This document shows positions 1-10,158 of a stretch of 13,018 nt of DNA, piece by piece. Within the stretch, counting starts at the first letter, position 1. Each line of letters begins with the position of its first letter. The notes beneath the pieces were generated by a model. It did no database searches, was not told the origin of the DNA, and saw only the letters and a program-made list of their open reading frames with translations. Made by a program: the position numbers and the translations under genes. Origin of the DNA: JBKPIY01 sp046730475 (lineage in GTDB: Bacteria > Actinomycetota > Thermoleophilia > Solirubrobacterales > 70-9); contig JBKPIY010000104.1 of NCBI GenBank assembly GCA_046730475.1, forward strand, positions 1-13,018, in the 5' to 3' direction.

Positions 1-1
1 C

Positions 2-3000
2 GATGCGGTCGAGGAGGGACAGACGGTGGTCGAGGTGTCGACCGACAAGGTCGACGCCGAGGTCCCCGCCCCCGCCTCCGGGACGATCACGAGGATCCTG
101 GTCGGCCCCGACGAGACGATCGAGGTCGGGAAGCCGCTGGCGGAGATGGCCCTGGGGGTGGTGCGAGCGGGCGACGGTGCTCCAACAGCCGCCCCGCTGG
201 AGCCGGCCCTGGGCTCAGGCGCACCCTCGGCGGCCCATCACCCCACCCCACCCGCGGGCGCCGAGGGTGGGAAAGCGACGCCCCTCGCCCGCCGCGCCGC
301 CCAGGCGAACGGCGTCGATCTCAGCCGGATCGAGGGCTCCGGCCCCGGGGGCAAGGTAACCAAGGCCGACGTCCTCGCCGCCTCGGCAGATGGCGCCGGG
401 GCCACCGGGGTCGCAGAGCCGACGGCGCCCGCGGCCGGGCTACCCGCAGGCGTGGCCCGGGACATGGCGGGCGATGTGACCCCGTTGAGGGGCCCGGCGG
501 CGATGCTCGCCCGGGCGATGGAGGAGAGCCGCTCGATCCCCACCGCCACCTCGTTCCGGACCATCGCCGTCGACACCCTGGACGCGAAGCGCAAGGCGCT
601 GAACGCGATCCTCAAGGACCGGGGGATAAAGGTGAGCTTCACCCACCTGATCGCCTGGGCGATCGTCAAGGCCGCGCAGGAGTGGCCGGTGATGACTCGC
701 TCGTTCACGGAGCGCGACGGGAAGCCGAGCGCGTTCGAGCCCACCCACGTCAACCTCGGGATCGCGGTCGACGTCGAGCGCCGCGGCGCCCGCAGCCTGA
801 TGGTCCCCTGCATCAAGGCCGCCGACACCCTCGACTTCGCCGGGTTCCACTCCCACTACGAGGATCTGATCACCAAGACGCGCGAGAACACGCTCACCCC
901 CGACGACTTCCGGGGAACAAACATCAGCCTCACCAACCCGGGCGGCCTCGGCACCGTTGCCTCGGTCCCGAGGCTGATGACCGGCCAGGGGACGATCGTC
1001 GCCTGCGGCTCGCTCGCCTACCCGGTGGAGTGGGCCCATGTCCCCCAGGACAGGGTGCGGGCGCTCGGGGTCTCGAAGGTGATGACGATGACCTCGACCT
1101 ACGACCACCGGGTGATCCAGGGGGCCGAGTCCGGATCGTTCCTTCGCTCGATCGAGCAGCTCCTTCAGGGCGAGGACGGCTTCTACGAGTCGGTCACGAC
1201 CGCCCTCGGGATCGACCCGACCACCGTCATCGCCGCCTACCCTGCGTCCGCCTCGGCAGCCCCGCTTCCCACCGCGCCGGCCGCCGCACCGCCGACCGCG
1301 AAGCCCACCAGGGAGCTGCTTCAGGCGGTCCAGGCAGCGACCTCGCTGCTGAAGGCGTATCGGACCCATGGCCACCTCGCCGCCCCCCTCGATCCGCTCG
1401 GCTCGGAGCCGAAGGGGGATCCGGCGCTCGAGCCCGAGACCCTCAACCTCACCCCCGAGCTGATGGCCCAGATCCCCGCCGAGATTCTGCGGATCGGGGT
1501 CGAGGGGGAGACGCTGCTCGAGGCGCTGCCGCGAATGCGCCAGGCCTACTGCGCGACAATGGGCTACCAGATCGAGCACCTCTCCTCCCATCAGCAGCGG
1601 ATGTGGCTGCGAGACGTGATCGAGCACGGCGCCCACCGCGAGCCGCTCGACGACGACGCCAAGCGCGCCCTGTTGTCGCGGCTGATCCAGGTATTCGGCT
1701 TCGAGCGCTATTTGGAGAGGACCTATCTGGGCCAAAAGATGTTCTCGATCGAGGGGCTCGACTCGACGGTCCCGATGCTGGACGAGCTCTTCGCCCTCGC
1801 CCGCCACGACGGCGCGGAGAAAGTGGTGCTGGGGATGGCGCACCGGGGCCGGCTCAGCGTCCTCGCCCACAACATCGGCCGGCCGATGGAGGCGATCCTG
1901 GCCGAGTTCGAGGGCGCCAAGCTGATCGAGCAGGTGAAGGCGGTCGCCGCGATCCCCACCGGCGGCACCGGCGACGTCAAGTACCACTACGGCCACTCCG
2001 GAGTGTTCACGACCCCCGACGGTGAGCTCGAGGTGCGGCTGTATCCGAACCCCAGCCACCTCGAGCACGTGGACCCGGTGGTCACCGGCGCCGCCCGGGC
2101 CGAGCAGACGATCCGCGAGGACGCGCGGATCGAGCACAACCCCTCGAAGGCGGTCCCGGTGCTCCTTCACGGCGACGCCGCCTTCCCGGCCCAAGGCGTG
2201 GTCGCCGAGACCCTCAACCTCCAGGCGATCGCCGGATACAGCACCGGCGGCACCGTCCACATCATCCAGAACAACCAGATCGGGTTCACCACCGAGCCCC
2301 AGGAGGGGCGTTCCACCCCGTATGCCGCGGACATCGCGAAAGGCTTCAACGTCCCGATCGTCCACGTCAACGCCGACGACCCGGAGGCGTGCCTGTCGGC
2401 GATCCGGCTGGCGATGGCGTACCGACAGCGCTGGGGCCGCGACGTGGTCATCGACCTGATCGGCTATCGCCGCTACGGCCACAACGAGACCGACGAGCCC
2501 GCCTACACCCAGCCGCTGATGGCGGCGGCGATCAAGCAGCACCCGCCCGTCAGCCAGCTCTACGCGGACAGGCTGATCGAGGCCGGGGTGGTCGACCCGG
2601 AGGAGGTCGAGCACCAGAAGGAGGAGCGCCAGCGCGAGCTGAAGGAGATCCACGAGGAGCTTCACCGGAAGATCGACGCGGGGGAGTTCGAGGACCCGAC
2701 CGCCACCGGCACCAGCGACCTCGACCGCAGTCGCAGTCCCACCGTCGAGACCTCGGTGGACGTGGCGGTCCTGCGGGACCTGAACGAGGAGCTGCTCCGG
2801 GTCCCCGACAGCTTCACCGTTCACCGCAAGCTGCGGAAGCCGCTCGAGCGCCGGCGCGAGGCGCTCGAGCGCGGAGGGATCGAGTTCGGCCACGCGGAGG
2901 CGCTCGCCTTCGCCTCCCTGCTCCGCGACGGTGTGCACCTGCGGCTGACGGGCCAGGACACAGAGCGGGGCACCTTCTCCAACCGCCACCTGGTCCTCCA

Positions 3001-3925
3001 CGACGAGAAGACCGGCCTCCGCTACGCGCCGATCCAGAACCTCGACCGGGCGAGGGCGCCGATGGAGCTCCACAACTCGCCCCTGTCCGAGCTGGCCTGC
3101 CTGGGGTTCGAGTACGGCTACTCCGCCACCTCGCCCCGGAGCCTCGTCATCTGGGAGGCGCAGTTCGGCGACTTCGAAAACTCTGCCCAGGTGATCATCG
3201 ACAGCTTCATCGCGTCGGCGGAGGCCAAGTGGGGTCAGATGACGCGGCTGACGCTGCTCCTGCCCCACGGTTACGAGGGCGCCGGGCCCGAGCACTCGAG
3301 CGCCCGGATCGAGCGCTTCATCCAGCTCGCCGCCGAGGGGAACATCAGGCTCGCCAATCCGACCACCCCCGCCCAGTACTTCCACCTCCTCCGCCGCCAG
3401 GCCCACATCGCCAAGGCGCGGCCGCTGATCGTGTTCACGCCCAAGGGGCTGCTGCGGCTGCCGCGCGCGAGCTCGACCAAGGAAGAGCTCGCCTCGGGCT
3501 CGTTCCGGTTCGTCCTCGACGACCCGAGGGCCCAGGAGCGCAAGGAGCAGGTCGAGCGGCTGGTCCTGTGCAGCGGCAAGATCTACTACGACATGGACGC
3601 GACCCCGAAGCGGGAGGAGGCCAGCTCGGTCGCGATCGCCCGGGTGGAGCTGCTCTACCCCTTCGCCAGCGCCGAGCTCAGCGAGCTGATCGCCACCTAC
3701 CCGAACCTGAGGGAGATCGTCTGGGTCCAGGAGGAGCCCCGGAACATGGGGGGCTGGAGCGTGATGCAGCGCCGGATGCCCGAGCTGCTCCCGGAGGGGG
3801 TCGACCTCGGCTACGTCGGACGCCCGCCGCGGGCGAGCCCGGGCGAGGGCTACGCCGCCGCTCATACGAAGGAACAGGACAGGATCGTCCTCACCGCCCT
3901 GATGGGCAAGGCCGACCCCGTCTAG
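2..3925 (+). CDS. kgd: Multifunctional 2-oxoglutarate dehydrogenase: lipoyl-PSBD-E2-E1 fusion (5' partial)
   Basis: This enzyme converts 2-oxoglutarate to succinyl-CoA in the TCA cycle. The frame is open at base 2, so the true start lies upstream; the GTG at 26 is internal. Numbering from that GTG: truncated biotinyl/lipoyl domain 1-45 with the EVSTDKVDAEVP motif (lipoyl-lysine K8, bases 47-49); Ala/Pro linker; peripheral E3-binding domain about 84-119; acyltransferase (CAT) domain about 151-392 with the DHRVIQG motif (catalytic His361, base 1106); second Ala/Pro linker about 403-428; E1 from about 430. E1 shows GMAHRGR, HYGHSG, the ThDP-binding GDAAF and NNQIGFTT (716-755), and a C-terminal half with LTGQDTERGTFSNRH and WVQEEPRNMGGW. 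The E1 part matches mycobacterial Kgd/OdhA. Those proteins carry the CAT domain but lack lipoyl and E3-binding domains, which are present here. Control by an FHA protein (GarA/OdhI type) is plausible but not visible. The fusion call is firm; its N-terminus is unseen. Confidence 0.96.
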   Translation, partial: DAVEEGQTVVEVSTDKVDAEVPAPASGTITRILVGPDETIEVGKPLAEMALGVVRAGDGAPTAAPLEPALGSGAPSAAHHPTPPAGAEGGKATPLARRAAQANGVDLSRIEGSGPGGKVTKADVLAASADGAGATGVAEPTAPAAGLPAGVARDMAGDVTPLRGPAAMLARAMEESRSIPTATSFRTIAVDTLDAKRKALNAILKDRGIKVSFTHLIAWAIVKAAQEWPVMTRSFTERDGKPSAFEPTHVNLGIAVDVERRGARSLMVPCIKAADTLDFAGFHSHYEDLITKTRENTLTPDDFRGTNISLTNPGGLGTVASVPRLMTGQGTIVACGSLAYPVEWAHVPQDRVRALGVSKVMTMTSTYDHRVIQGAESGSFLRSIEQLLQGEDGFYESVTTALGIDPTTVIAAYPASASAAPLPTAPAAAPPTAKPTRELLQAVQAATSLLKAYRTHGHLAAPLDPLGSEPKGDPALEPETLNLTPELMAQIPAEILRIGVEGETLLEALPRMRQAYCATMGYQIEHLSSHQQRMWLRDVIEHGAHREPLDDDAKRALLSRLIQVFGFERYLERTYLGQKMFSIEGLDSTVPMLDELFALARHDGAEKVVLGMAHRGRLSVLAHNIGRPMEAILAEFEGAKLIEQVKAVAAIPTGGTGDVKYHYGHSGVFTTPDGELEVRLYPNPSHLEHVDPVVTGAARAEQTIREDARIEHNPSKAVPVLLHGDAAFPAQGVVAETLNLQAIAGYSTGGTVHIIQNNQIGFTTEPQEGRSTPYAADIAKGFNVPIVHVNADDPEACLSAIRLAMAYRQRWGRDVVIDLIGYRRYGHNETDEPAYTQPLMAAAIKQHPPVSQLYADRLIEAGVVDPEEVEHQKEERQRELKEIHEELHRKIDAGEFEDPTATGTSDLDRSRSPTVETSVDVAVLRDLNEELLRVPDSFTVHRKLRKPLERRREALERGGIEFGHAEALAFASLLRDGVHLRLTGQDTERGTFSNRHLVLHDEKTGLRYAPIQNLDRARAPMELHNSPLSELACLGFEYGYSATSPRSLVIWEAQFGDFENSAQVIIDSFIASAEAKWGQMTRLTLLLPHGYEGAGPEHSSARIERFIQLAAEGNIRLANPTTPAQYFHLLRRQAHIAKARPLIVFTPKGLLRLPRASSTKEELASGSFRFVLDDPRAQERKEQVERLVLCSGKIYYDMDATPKREEASSVAIARVELLYPFASAELSELIATYPNLREIVWVQEEPRNMGGWSVMQRRMPELLPEGVDLGYVGRPPRASPGEGYAAAHTKEQDRIVLTALMGKADPV

Positions 3926-3954
3926 CCTCCCGGGACGAGTTGCTCGCGGGGATG

Positions 3955-3986
3955 CCGCCGAGCGGGCCCTGCGACCCGCTCGGCGG
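3955..3986. terminator. Perfect 12-bp hairpin between convergent genes
   Basis: Arms at 3955-3966 (ccgccgagcggg) and 3975-3986 (cccgctcggcgg) pair perfectly around an 8-base loop. The hairpin starts 30 bases after the 2-oxoglutarate dehydrogenase stop and lies 27 bases beyond the stop of the opposing zinc-ribbon ORF, so it could serve both strands. An outer 8-bp repeat (3943-3950 with 4023-4030) encloses it. There is no U tract on either side, as is common in high-GC actinobacteria. Confidence 0.6.
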
Positions 3987-4012
3987 AGAACGCCCAGGAG
4001 AGAGGGCAGCCC

Positions 4013-4210
4013 CTAGGCTGGTCCCGCGAGGGCAGCGCGCCTGATCACGGCCACCGAGAAGGTGCGGCCGCAGTCGGGGCAGGCGCTCAGGCGCCCCCAG
4101 GAGTGGTGTTCGCGAGCGCAACTATCGCACCGGTAGCTGCGCTGGAGTCGAATCAATCGCCTCGCTTCCGTGATTGCCTGATGCTGTACGCGCTCGATCA
4201 TGGCGAGCAT
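4013..4210 (-). CDS. Small zinc-ribbon protein, 65 aa (hypothetical)
   Basis: The product has an N-terminal basic helix-like stretch (MLAMIERVQHQAITEARRLIRLQ) followed by a CDSC ... CPDC pair separated by 14 residues, which is the spacing of a treble-clef or zinc-ribbon knuckle. It most likely binds one zinc ion; nucleic-acid or protein binding would be guesses. I recognise no specific family. The start at 4210 is preceded by only a weak GGA; ATG at 4201 is an alternative start. It converges on the 2-oxoglutarate dehydrogenase gene and is divergent from the DUF3817-type gene. The two well-spaced CxxC pairs and lack of an overlapping better ORF support it as a gene, but its small size and weak ribosome binding site keep confidence modest. 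Confidence 0.5.
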   Translation of the reverse strand: MLAMIERVQHQAITEARRLIRLQRSYRCDSCAREHHSWGRLSACPDCGRTFSVAVIRRAALAGPA

Positions 4211-4237
4211 GATTCCGGCTGGCGACGGAACGATCTA

Positions 4238-4252
4238 TGGACCGACGGTCCA
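4238..4252. promoter_or_regulatory. 15-bp palindrome in divergent intergenic region (possible operator)
   Basis: TGGACC-GAC-GGTCCA is a perfect 6+3+6 inverted repeat. It lies 28 bases upstream of the zinc-ribbon start and 77 bases upstream of the DUF3817-type gene's first possible start. Size and symmetry fit a dimeric regulator site that could act on either gene. No clear -35/-10 pair was found for either gene; TAGCTT (4320-4325) just before the two GTG codons is a possible -10 for a leaderless plus-strand transcript. Confidence 0.35.
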
Positions 4253-4328
4253 AACTTCGCGCCCGGGGCCCCCGCCAATCGGTATAGCCCGTCGGTGGGT
4301 GTCACCCCCTGCTGTGATCTAGCTTCCC

Positions 4329-4676
4329 GTGGCTGTGAGCGAGCACGTCCCGCTGCGCAGGCCGGTTCCCGGCCGGCTCTTCCGTTGGGTCAAGGTCGCC
4401 TCCTGGCTCGAGCTGGTTGTGTTCTCGGCCCTGCTCGTGTTCTGGATCGCGCCCGGCTTCGAGCGCGAGACCTTCATCTTCGGGCTCGCCCACGGGATCG
4501 GCTACATCGGCCTCTGCGCGCTGATCTGGGTTGCGTGCCTGCGCCGGGAGGCGCCCTGGCCCCTGTTCGCCGGCACCCTGACGCCGGCCGGGCCGGTGGG
4601 AAGCGTGATCGGGATCGAGCTGATCGAGCGCCGCGGCTGGGGGATCGCCGCCCCCGAGGGCCCCGGCGCACGGTGA
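4329..4676 (+). CDS. DUF3817-type integral membrane protein, 115 aa
   Basis: This is a short membrane protein with three hydrophobic segments: about residues 18-40 (after a basic RRPVPGRLFRWVK start), 47-72 containing GLAHGIGYIG, and 79-100. The layout of a WLE-containing first helix, a G-x-x-H-G in the second and a third helix ending in ERR fits the DUF3817 (YdzA-like) family of small actinobacterial and firmicute membrane proteins of unknown function, usually 95-120 residues. Start choice: GTG at 4329 or GTG at 4335. Neither has a Shine-Dalgarno sequence, and a TAGCTT just upstream would suit leaderless translation from 4335. It stands alone on the plus strand; the strong promoter at 4690 follows its stop by 13 bases and cannot serve it. 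The family call rests on hydropathy and motif impression. Confidence 0.75.
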   Translation: MAVSEHVPLRRPVPGRLFRWVKVASWLELVVFSALLVFWIAPGFERETFIFGLAHGIGYIGLCALIWVACLRREAPWPLFAGTLTPAGPVGSVIGIELIERRGWGIAAPEGPGAR

Positions 4677-4689
4677 CCCAAAAGGGGTA

Positions 4690-4719
4690 TTGACACGATC
4701 CCCCAAAACTGTGGATAAT
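4690..4719 (+). promoter_or_regulatory. Near-consensus housekeeping sigma promoter with no downstream gene
   Basis: TTGACA (4690-4695), an 18-base spacer, then GATAAT (4714-4719): 6/6 and 5/6 matches to the sigma-70/sigma-A consensus, in an AT-enriched patch of otherwise very GC-rich DNA. Expected transcription start is about 4726. No plus-strand gene follows before the oppositely oriented aconitase gene, so the likely product is the structured RNA at 4726-4903. Confidence 0.7.
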
Positions 4720-4725
4720 CCCGGG

Positions 4726-4903
4726 GCGGGGAGACCAACTTGAGAAGCTCGTCCCCGGGCCAGTCCCGCCTCCGGGGGCGATCGCGTCGGAAATCCCTCC
4801 CTGGCTACCGACGCGCAGGCGTGGCGCGGGCCGCGTGGACCCCCTGCCTCCCGCGGCCCCGTCACGCCGATGCCTTTCGGCCTCTGCGAACCCGGGGCGG
4901 GAC
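4726..4903 (+). ncRNA. Candidate structured small RNA, about 180 nt
   Basis: This gene-free stretch starts at the expected start point of the promoter at 4690-4719. Pairings that are mutually compatible by eye: 5' hairpin 4727-4732 with 4752-4757; closing stem 4763-4776 with 4891-4903 (13 bp, one bulged T); inside it, hairpin 4783-4790 with 4808-4815 (8 bp, 17-base loop) and a long hairpin 4818-4823/4827-4835 with 4852-4861/4863-4868 (about 15 bp, one bulged base). The length resembles 6S RNA, and the 5' side carries GGGCCAGTCCC, which I recall from E. coli 6S, but the fold is not a clear 6S rod. It lacks the SRP-RNA GGAAG loop, RNase P cores and tmRNA ends. On the minus strand the long hairpin could instead be the aconitase terminator. 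In GC-rich DNA such pairing can arise by chance, so support rests on promoter plus fold. Confidence 0.4.
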
Positions 4904-4906
4904 CCG

Positions 4907-7726
<2,820 letters not shown>

Positions 7727-7756
7727 ACCTCCAGTATTACCGCTCGCCGCACCCGT

Positions 7757-10033
7757 CTACGGGCGGTGCCCGCGCCGCTGGACGGCCGGCAGCTCCAACG
7801 ATCGCTTCACGATCGACCTCCCGACCGCCTCAGTGCGCACTAACACCCGGGTGGCGACCAGGGCCCGGTCCCCGAGCAGGGTGCGGCGGGCGCGCCTGGT
7901 CAGCCGGAGCTTCACCGCCCCGGTCTTGCCGCCAGGGATCGTTGCCGAGCCGTGGGCGATCCGGAAGCGGGCTCCGCGCTCGGTCCCCTTGACGCTGACG
8001 TCGACCTTGCAGGCGAACTCGCCGGGCACCGAGCTCACCCTGGCTGCGATCGCGCCGTGCCTCAGGCGGAGCTTGCCCGGGGCGAGCGTCGACGCGACCC
8101 GGCCGAGGCCGGCGAACTCGGTGGCGAGCCGGTAGCTGCACGGGGCGACCCTCGGGGATGGACGCTTGACGGCGCCGCGGGCGGCACCGGGCCGCTCGTG
8201 AACGGGCAGCGTCAGCCGCAGGTTGGAGACGATGATCTTCCCCTGCCCGTTGGAGGGGCGACCGTAGCCGCCGAGCCCGAGCTGGCCCGCGTCACTGTCG
8301 CGCGGCAGCAGCTCGAGCTTGGGGACGTGCCCGTTGTCGAAGTGCCAGGCCCCGGGGTGGAGCTGAAAGACGCGGCGGCCGGTGCCCACCTTGGGCCGGT
8401 AGAGCTGCCGGGCGACGAGCGTCTCCGTGTCATCCGTCTTGGTGACGGTGTCATGGGTGTCGACATCCAGAAGCCTCGCCGCGAGCTGGCTGTTCGGGGT
8501 CGGGTCCTTGATCGCGGCCACGATCGTGGGCGAGCCCAGCAGGGTGTAGCCGCCCCCGGTTGCTGTCGGCAGGCGGTAGGTGGCAACGCCGGACACCTCA
8601 GTCCCGGGCGCGGTGGCGCAGGTGGTGCCGAACGGCGCCGGGTTGAATTTCGCGGAGACGGCGTCGCTGCCGCCGGTCGGCGAGATCACATGCGCGACCT
8701 TGGAGCTGAACCGAACCTCGCCTCGGGCGAGCTTCGCCCAGGTCGTCGTCGTGAACGGCCCGCCCGAAGGGGCCGAGCCGGGGCAGGTCTCGGTGAAGGC
8801 CGCGACGTCGTTGGGCGGCCTCGGCCCCGCGCCCTTGACGTAGAAGTCCATCCAGGCGTCCTCGCGGGCGGCTATCGCCGCCTCCACATCGGACTTGCCG
8901 GCCGCCCGCTGGTGGCCGAAGTCGCCGAAGTTGAGCGCGATGGGAGCGTCGGGGTACTGCGTCTCCGTCCGGTTGTAGAAGCGCAGCGCCTCGTCAACCG
9001 GGAAGAGGTCGTCGGTGAACCCGTTTGAGATCATCAGCGGCGCCGGGGGCTTCGAGTGGTCGATGTAGTACGACGAGTGGTGGGCGGTGATCTCGTCGAA
9101 GATCGCCTGCACGTTCGGATCGCCGTCGTACGGCTCCCCCGCCAGCAGGCGCGCGCGCCAGCCGGTGAGGTCGGCTGAGGGGTCGGTGCCCTCGGGGGCG
9201 TAGAACCCCGGCGCCAGCTCGCCCGAGTGATAGAGCCCGTTGATGAAGGACAGCTTCATCACCCCCAGGCGGCCCCGGTAGGGGGAGTCGGCGACGAAGT
9301 CGAGGGTGCGGCCGTTCGGCGTCAGCGAGTAGGCGAGATCGGTCCAGGGGACCTCCGGGGTGGCGGCGGCGATCCTCATCGCGGTGCCGTTGACGGGGCT
9401 CTTCCAGGGAACGAGGGTCCCGTCCTGCAGCATCGTCCGGTCCCTGAGCGCCGCCAGCGCCATCGACATGCCGCCGCCGTAAGAGCCGCCGGTGGCGCCG
9501 ATGTTCTGAGGCTCGATCAGCCCCTCGTCCGCCAGCTCGCCGGCGAGGAACTGAGCGTCGCGAACCTCGTAGCGATCGTCCATCAGGCGGACGTAGCCGT
9601 CGGCGCAGCCGGTCGGATCGGCGGCCCGGGACTCCGACGAGCCGCAGGACTCGTGAAAACCACGGTCGGTCATGCTGAAGACGGCGTACCCGCGACTGGT
9701 CCAGCGCCGCATCGCGTCGGTGGCGCCGGGGGTCCCGAAGCCGATCTTGTCGCCGCCGTAACCGTGGAAGACCATGATCAGCGGGTAGGGGCCGTCGGGG
9801 GCGGGGCTTGGATCGGGCGGAAAGGCGACGTTGACGTCGATCGGGGTTCCGTCCCAGGACTCGGTCGTGCTGCGGCTGCTCGTCGTGCTCTGGCCGGTCC
9901 CGCACTCGCGGACCAGGTCGGTGCCGTTGACTGAGCAGGTGACGTTGCCGAACACACTCGAGATCGCGGCATTGGCGCTCGGGACGATCCAGAGCGCGCC
10001 GAGGGCAACCGACAGTGCGACGACTCTCCGCAT
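7757..10033 (-). CDS. Secreted X-Pro dipeptidyl-peptidase-like (CocE/S15) serine hydrolase, 758 aa
   Basis: This is a probable extracellular alpha/beta-hydrolase. I chose ATG 10033, not the upstream in-frame extension to 10162, because it begins a clean signal peptide (MRRVVALSVALGALWIVP, cleavage after SANA) and has GGAAAGG four bases upstream. In this numbering: VFHGYGG oxyanion region near 88; nucleophile elbow GGSYGG with Ser184 (bases 9482-9484); acid candidates Asp341/342 in FTDDLFPV; His374 in GDFGHQ. A beta-rich region at about 430-608 fits the X-Pro peptidase C-terminal jelly-roll. The last 140 residues are basic and beta-rich (SATIPGGKTGAVKLRLTRRA) and resemble tails of other Thermoleophilia secreted proteins. 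Substrate is unknown: peptidase, acyl-ester hydrolase and acylase all occur in this family. The stop is 30 bp before aconitase, so a shared transcript is possible. Confidence 0.85.
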   Translation of the reverse strand: MRRVVALSVALGALWIVPSANAAISSVFGNVTCSVNGTDLVRECGTGQSTTSSRSTTESWDGTPIDVNVAFPPDPSPAPDGPYPLIMVFHGYGGDKIGFGTPGATDAMRRWTSRGYAVFSMTDRGFHESCGSSESRAADPTGCADGYVRLMDDRYEVRDAQFLAGELADEGLIEPQNIGATGGSYGGGMSMALAALRDRTMLQDGTLVPWKSPVNGTAMRIAAATPEVPWTDLAYSLTPNGRTLDFVADSPYRGRLGVMKLSFINGLYHSGELAPGFYAPEGTDPSADLTGWRARLLAGEPYDGDPNVQAIFDEITAHHSSYYIDHSKPPAPLMISNGFTDDLFPVDEALRFYNRTETQYPDAPIALNFGDFGHQRAAGKSDVEAAIAAREDAWMDFYVKGAGPRPPNDVAAFTETCPGSAPSGGPFTTTTWAKLARGEVRFSSKVAHVISPTGGSDAVSAKFNPAPFGTTCATAPGTEVSGVATYRLPTATGGGYTLLGSPTIVAAIKDPTPNSQLAARLLDVDTHDTVTKTDDTETLVARQLYRPKVGTGRRVFQLHPGAWHFDNGHVPKLELLPRDSDAGQLGLGGYGRPSNGQGKIIVSNLRLTLPVHERPGAARGAVKRPSPRVAPCSYRLATEFAGLGRVASTLAPGKLRLRHGAIAARVSSVPGEFACKVDVSVKGTERGARFRIAHGSATIPGGKTGAVKLRLTRRARRTLLGDRALVATRVLVRTEAVGRSIVKRSLELPAVQRRGHRP

Positions 10034-10158
10034 CAACCTTTCCAATCCCTTGGGGCTCGTCTCGCGCCACCCCGGGGGGCCACCGCAGAGCGCTCCCTCT
10101 CCGGGCAGGTACGGGAACCTAACACCCCGGGATTGACAAAGGCGCGGGATTCGGGCGC
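10034..10158. other. Intergenic gap between SDR and hydrolase genes
   Basis: These 125 bases carry the hydrolase ribosome binding site (GGAAAGG, minus strand) at their left end. On the minus strand TTGTCA and TAGGTT occur but only 12 bases apart, so they do not form a convincing promoter. No strong hairpin with a U tract is seen after the SDR stop. Confidence 0.5.

Noticed and set aside
440..3865. 1141-codon open frame antisense to the 2-oxoglutarate dehydrogenase gene
   Set aside because: It arises from high GC opposite a real gene: Arg/Leu/Val/Gly-rich low-complexity translation, no domain, no ribosome site.
4103..4693. 196-codon plus-strand frame overlapping the zinc-ribbon and DUF3817-type ORFs
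   Set aside because: The DUF3817-type frame at 4329-4676 shows clear membrane helices, while this frame has none and is Arg/Ala-rich.
4727..4903. SRP RNA, RNase P RNA or tmRNA identity for the candidate RNA
   Set aside because: The conserved GGAAG loop region of SRP RNA, the P4 core blocks of RNase P and the tRNA-like ends of tmRNA are all absent.
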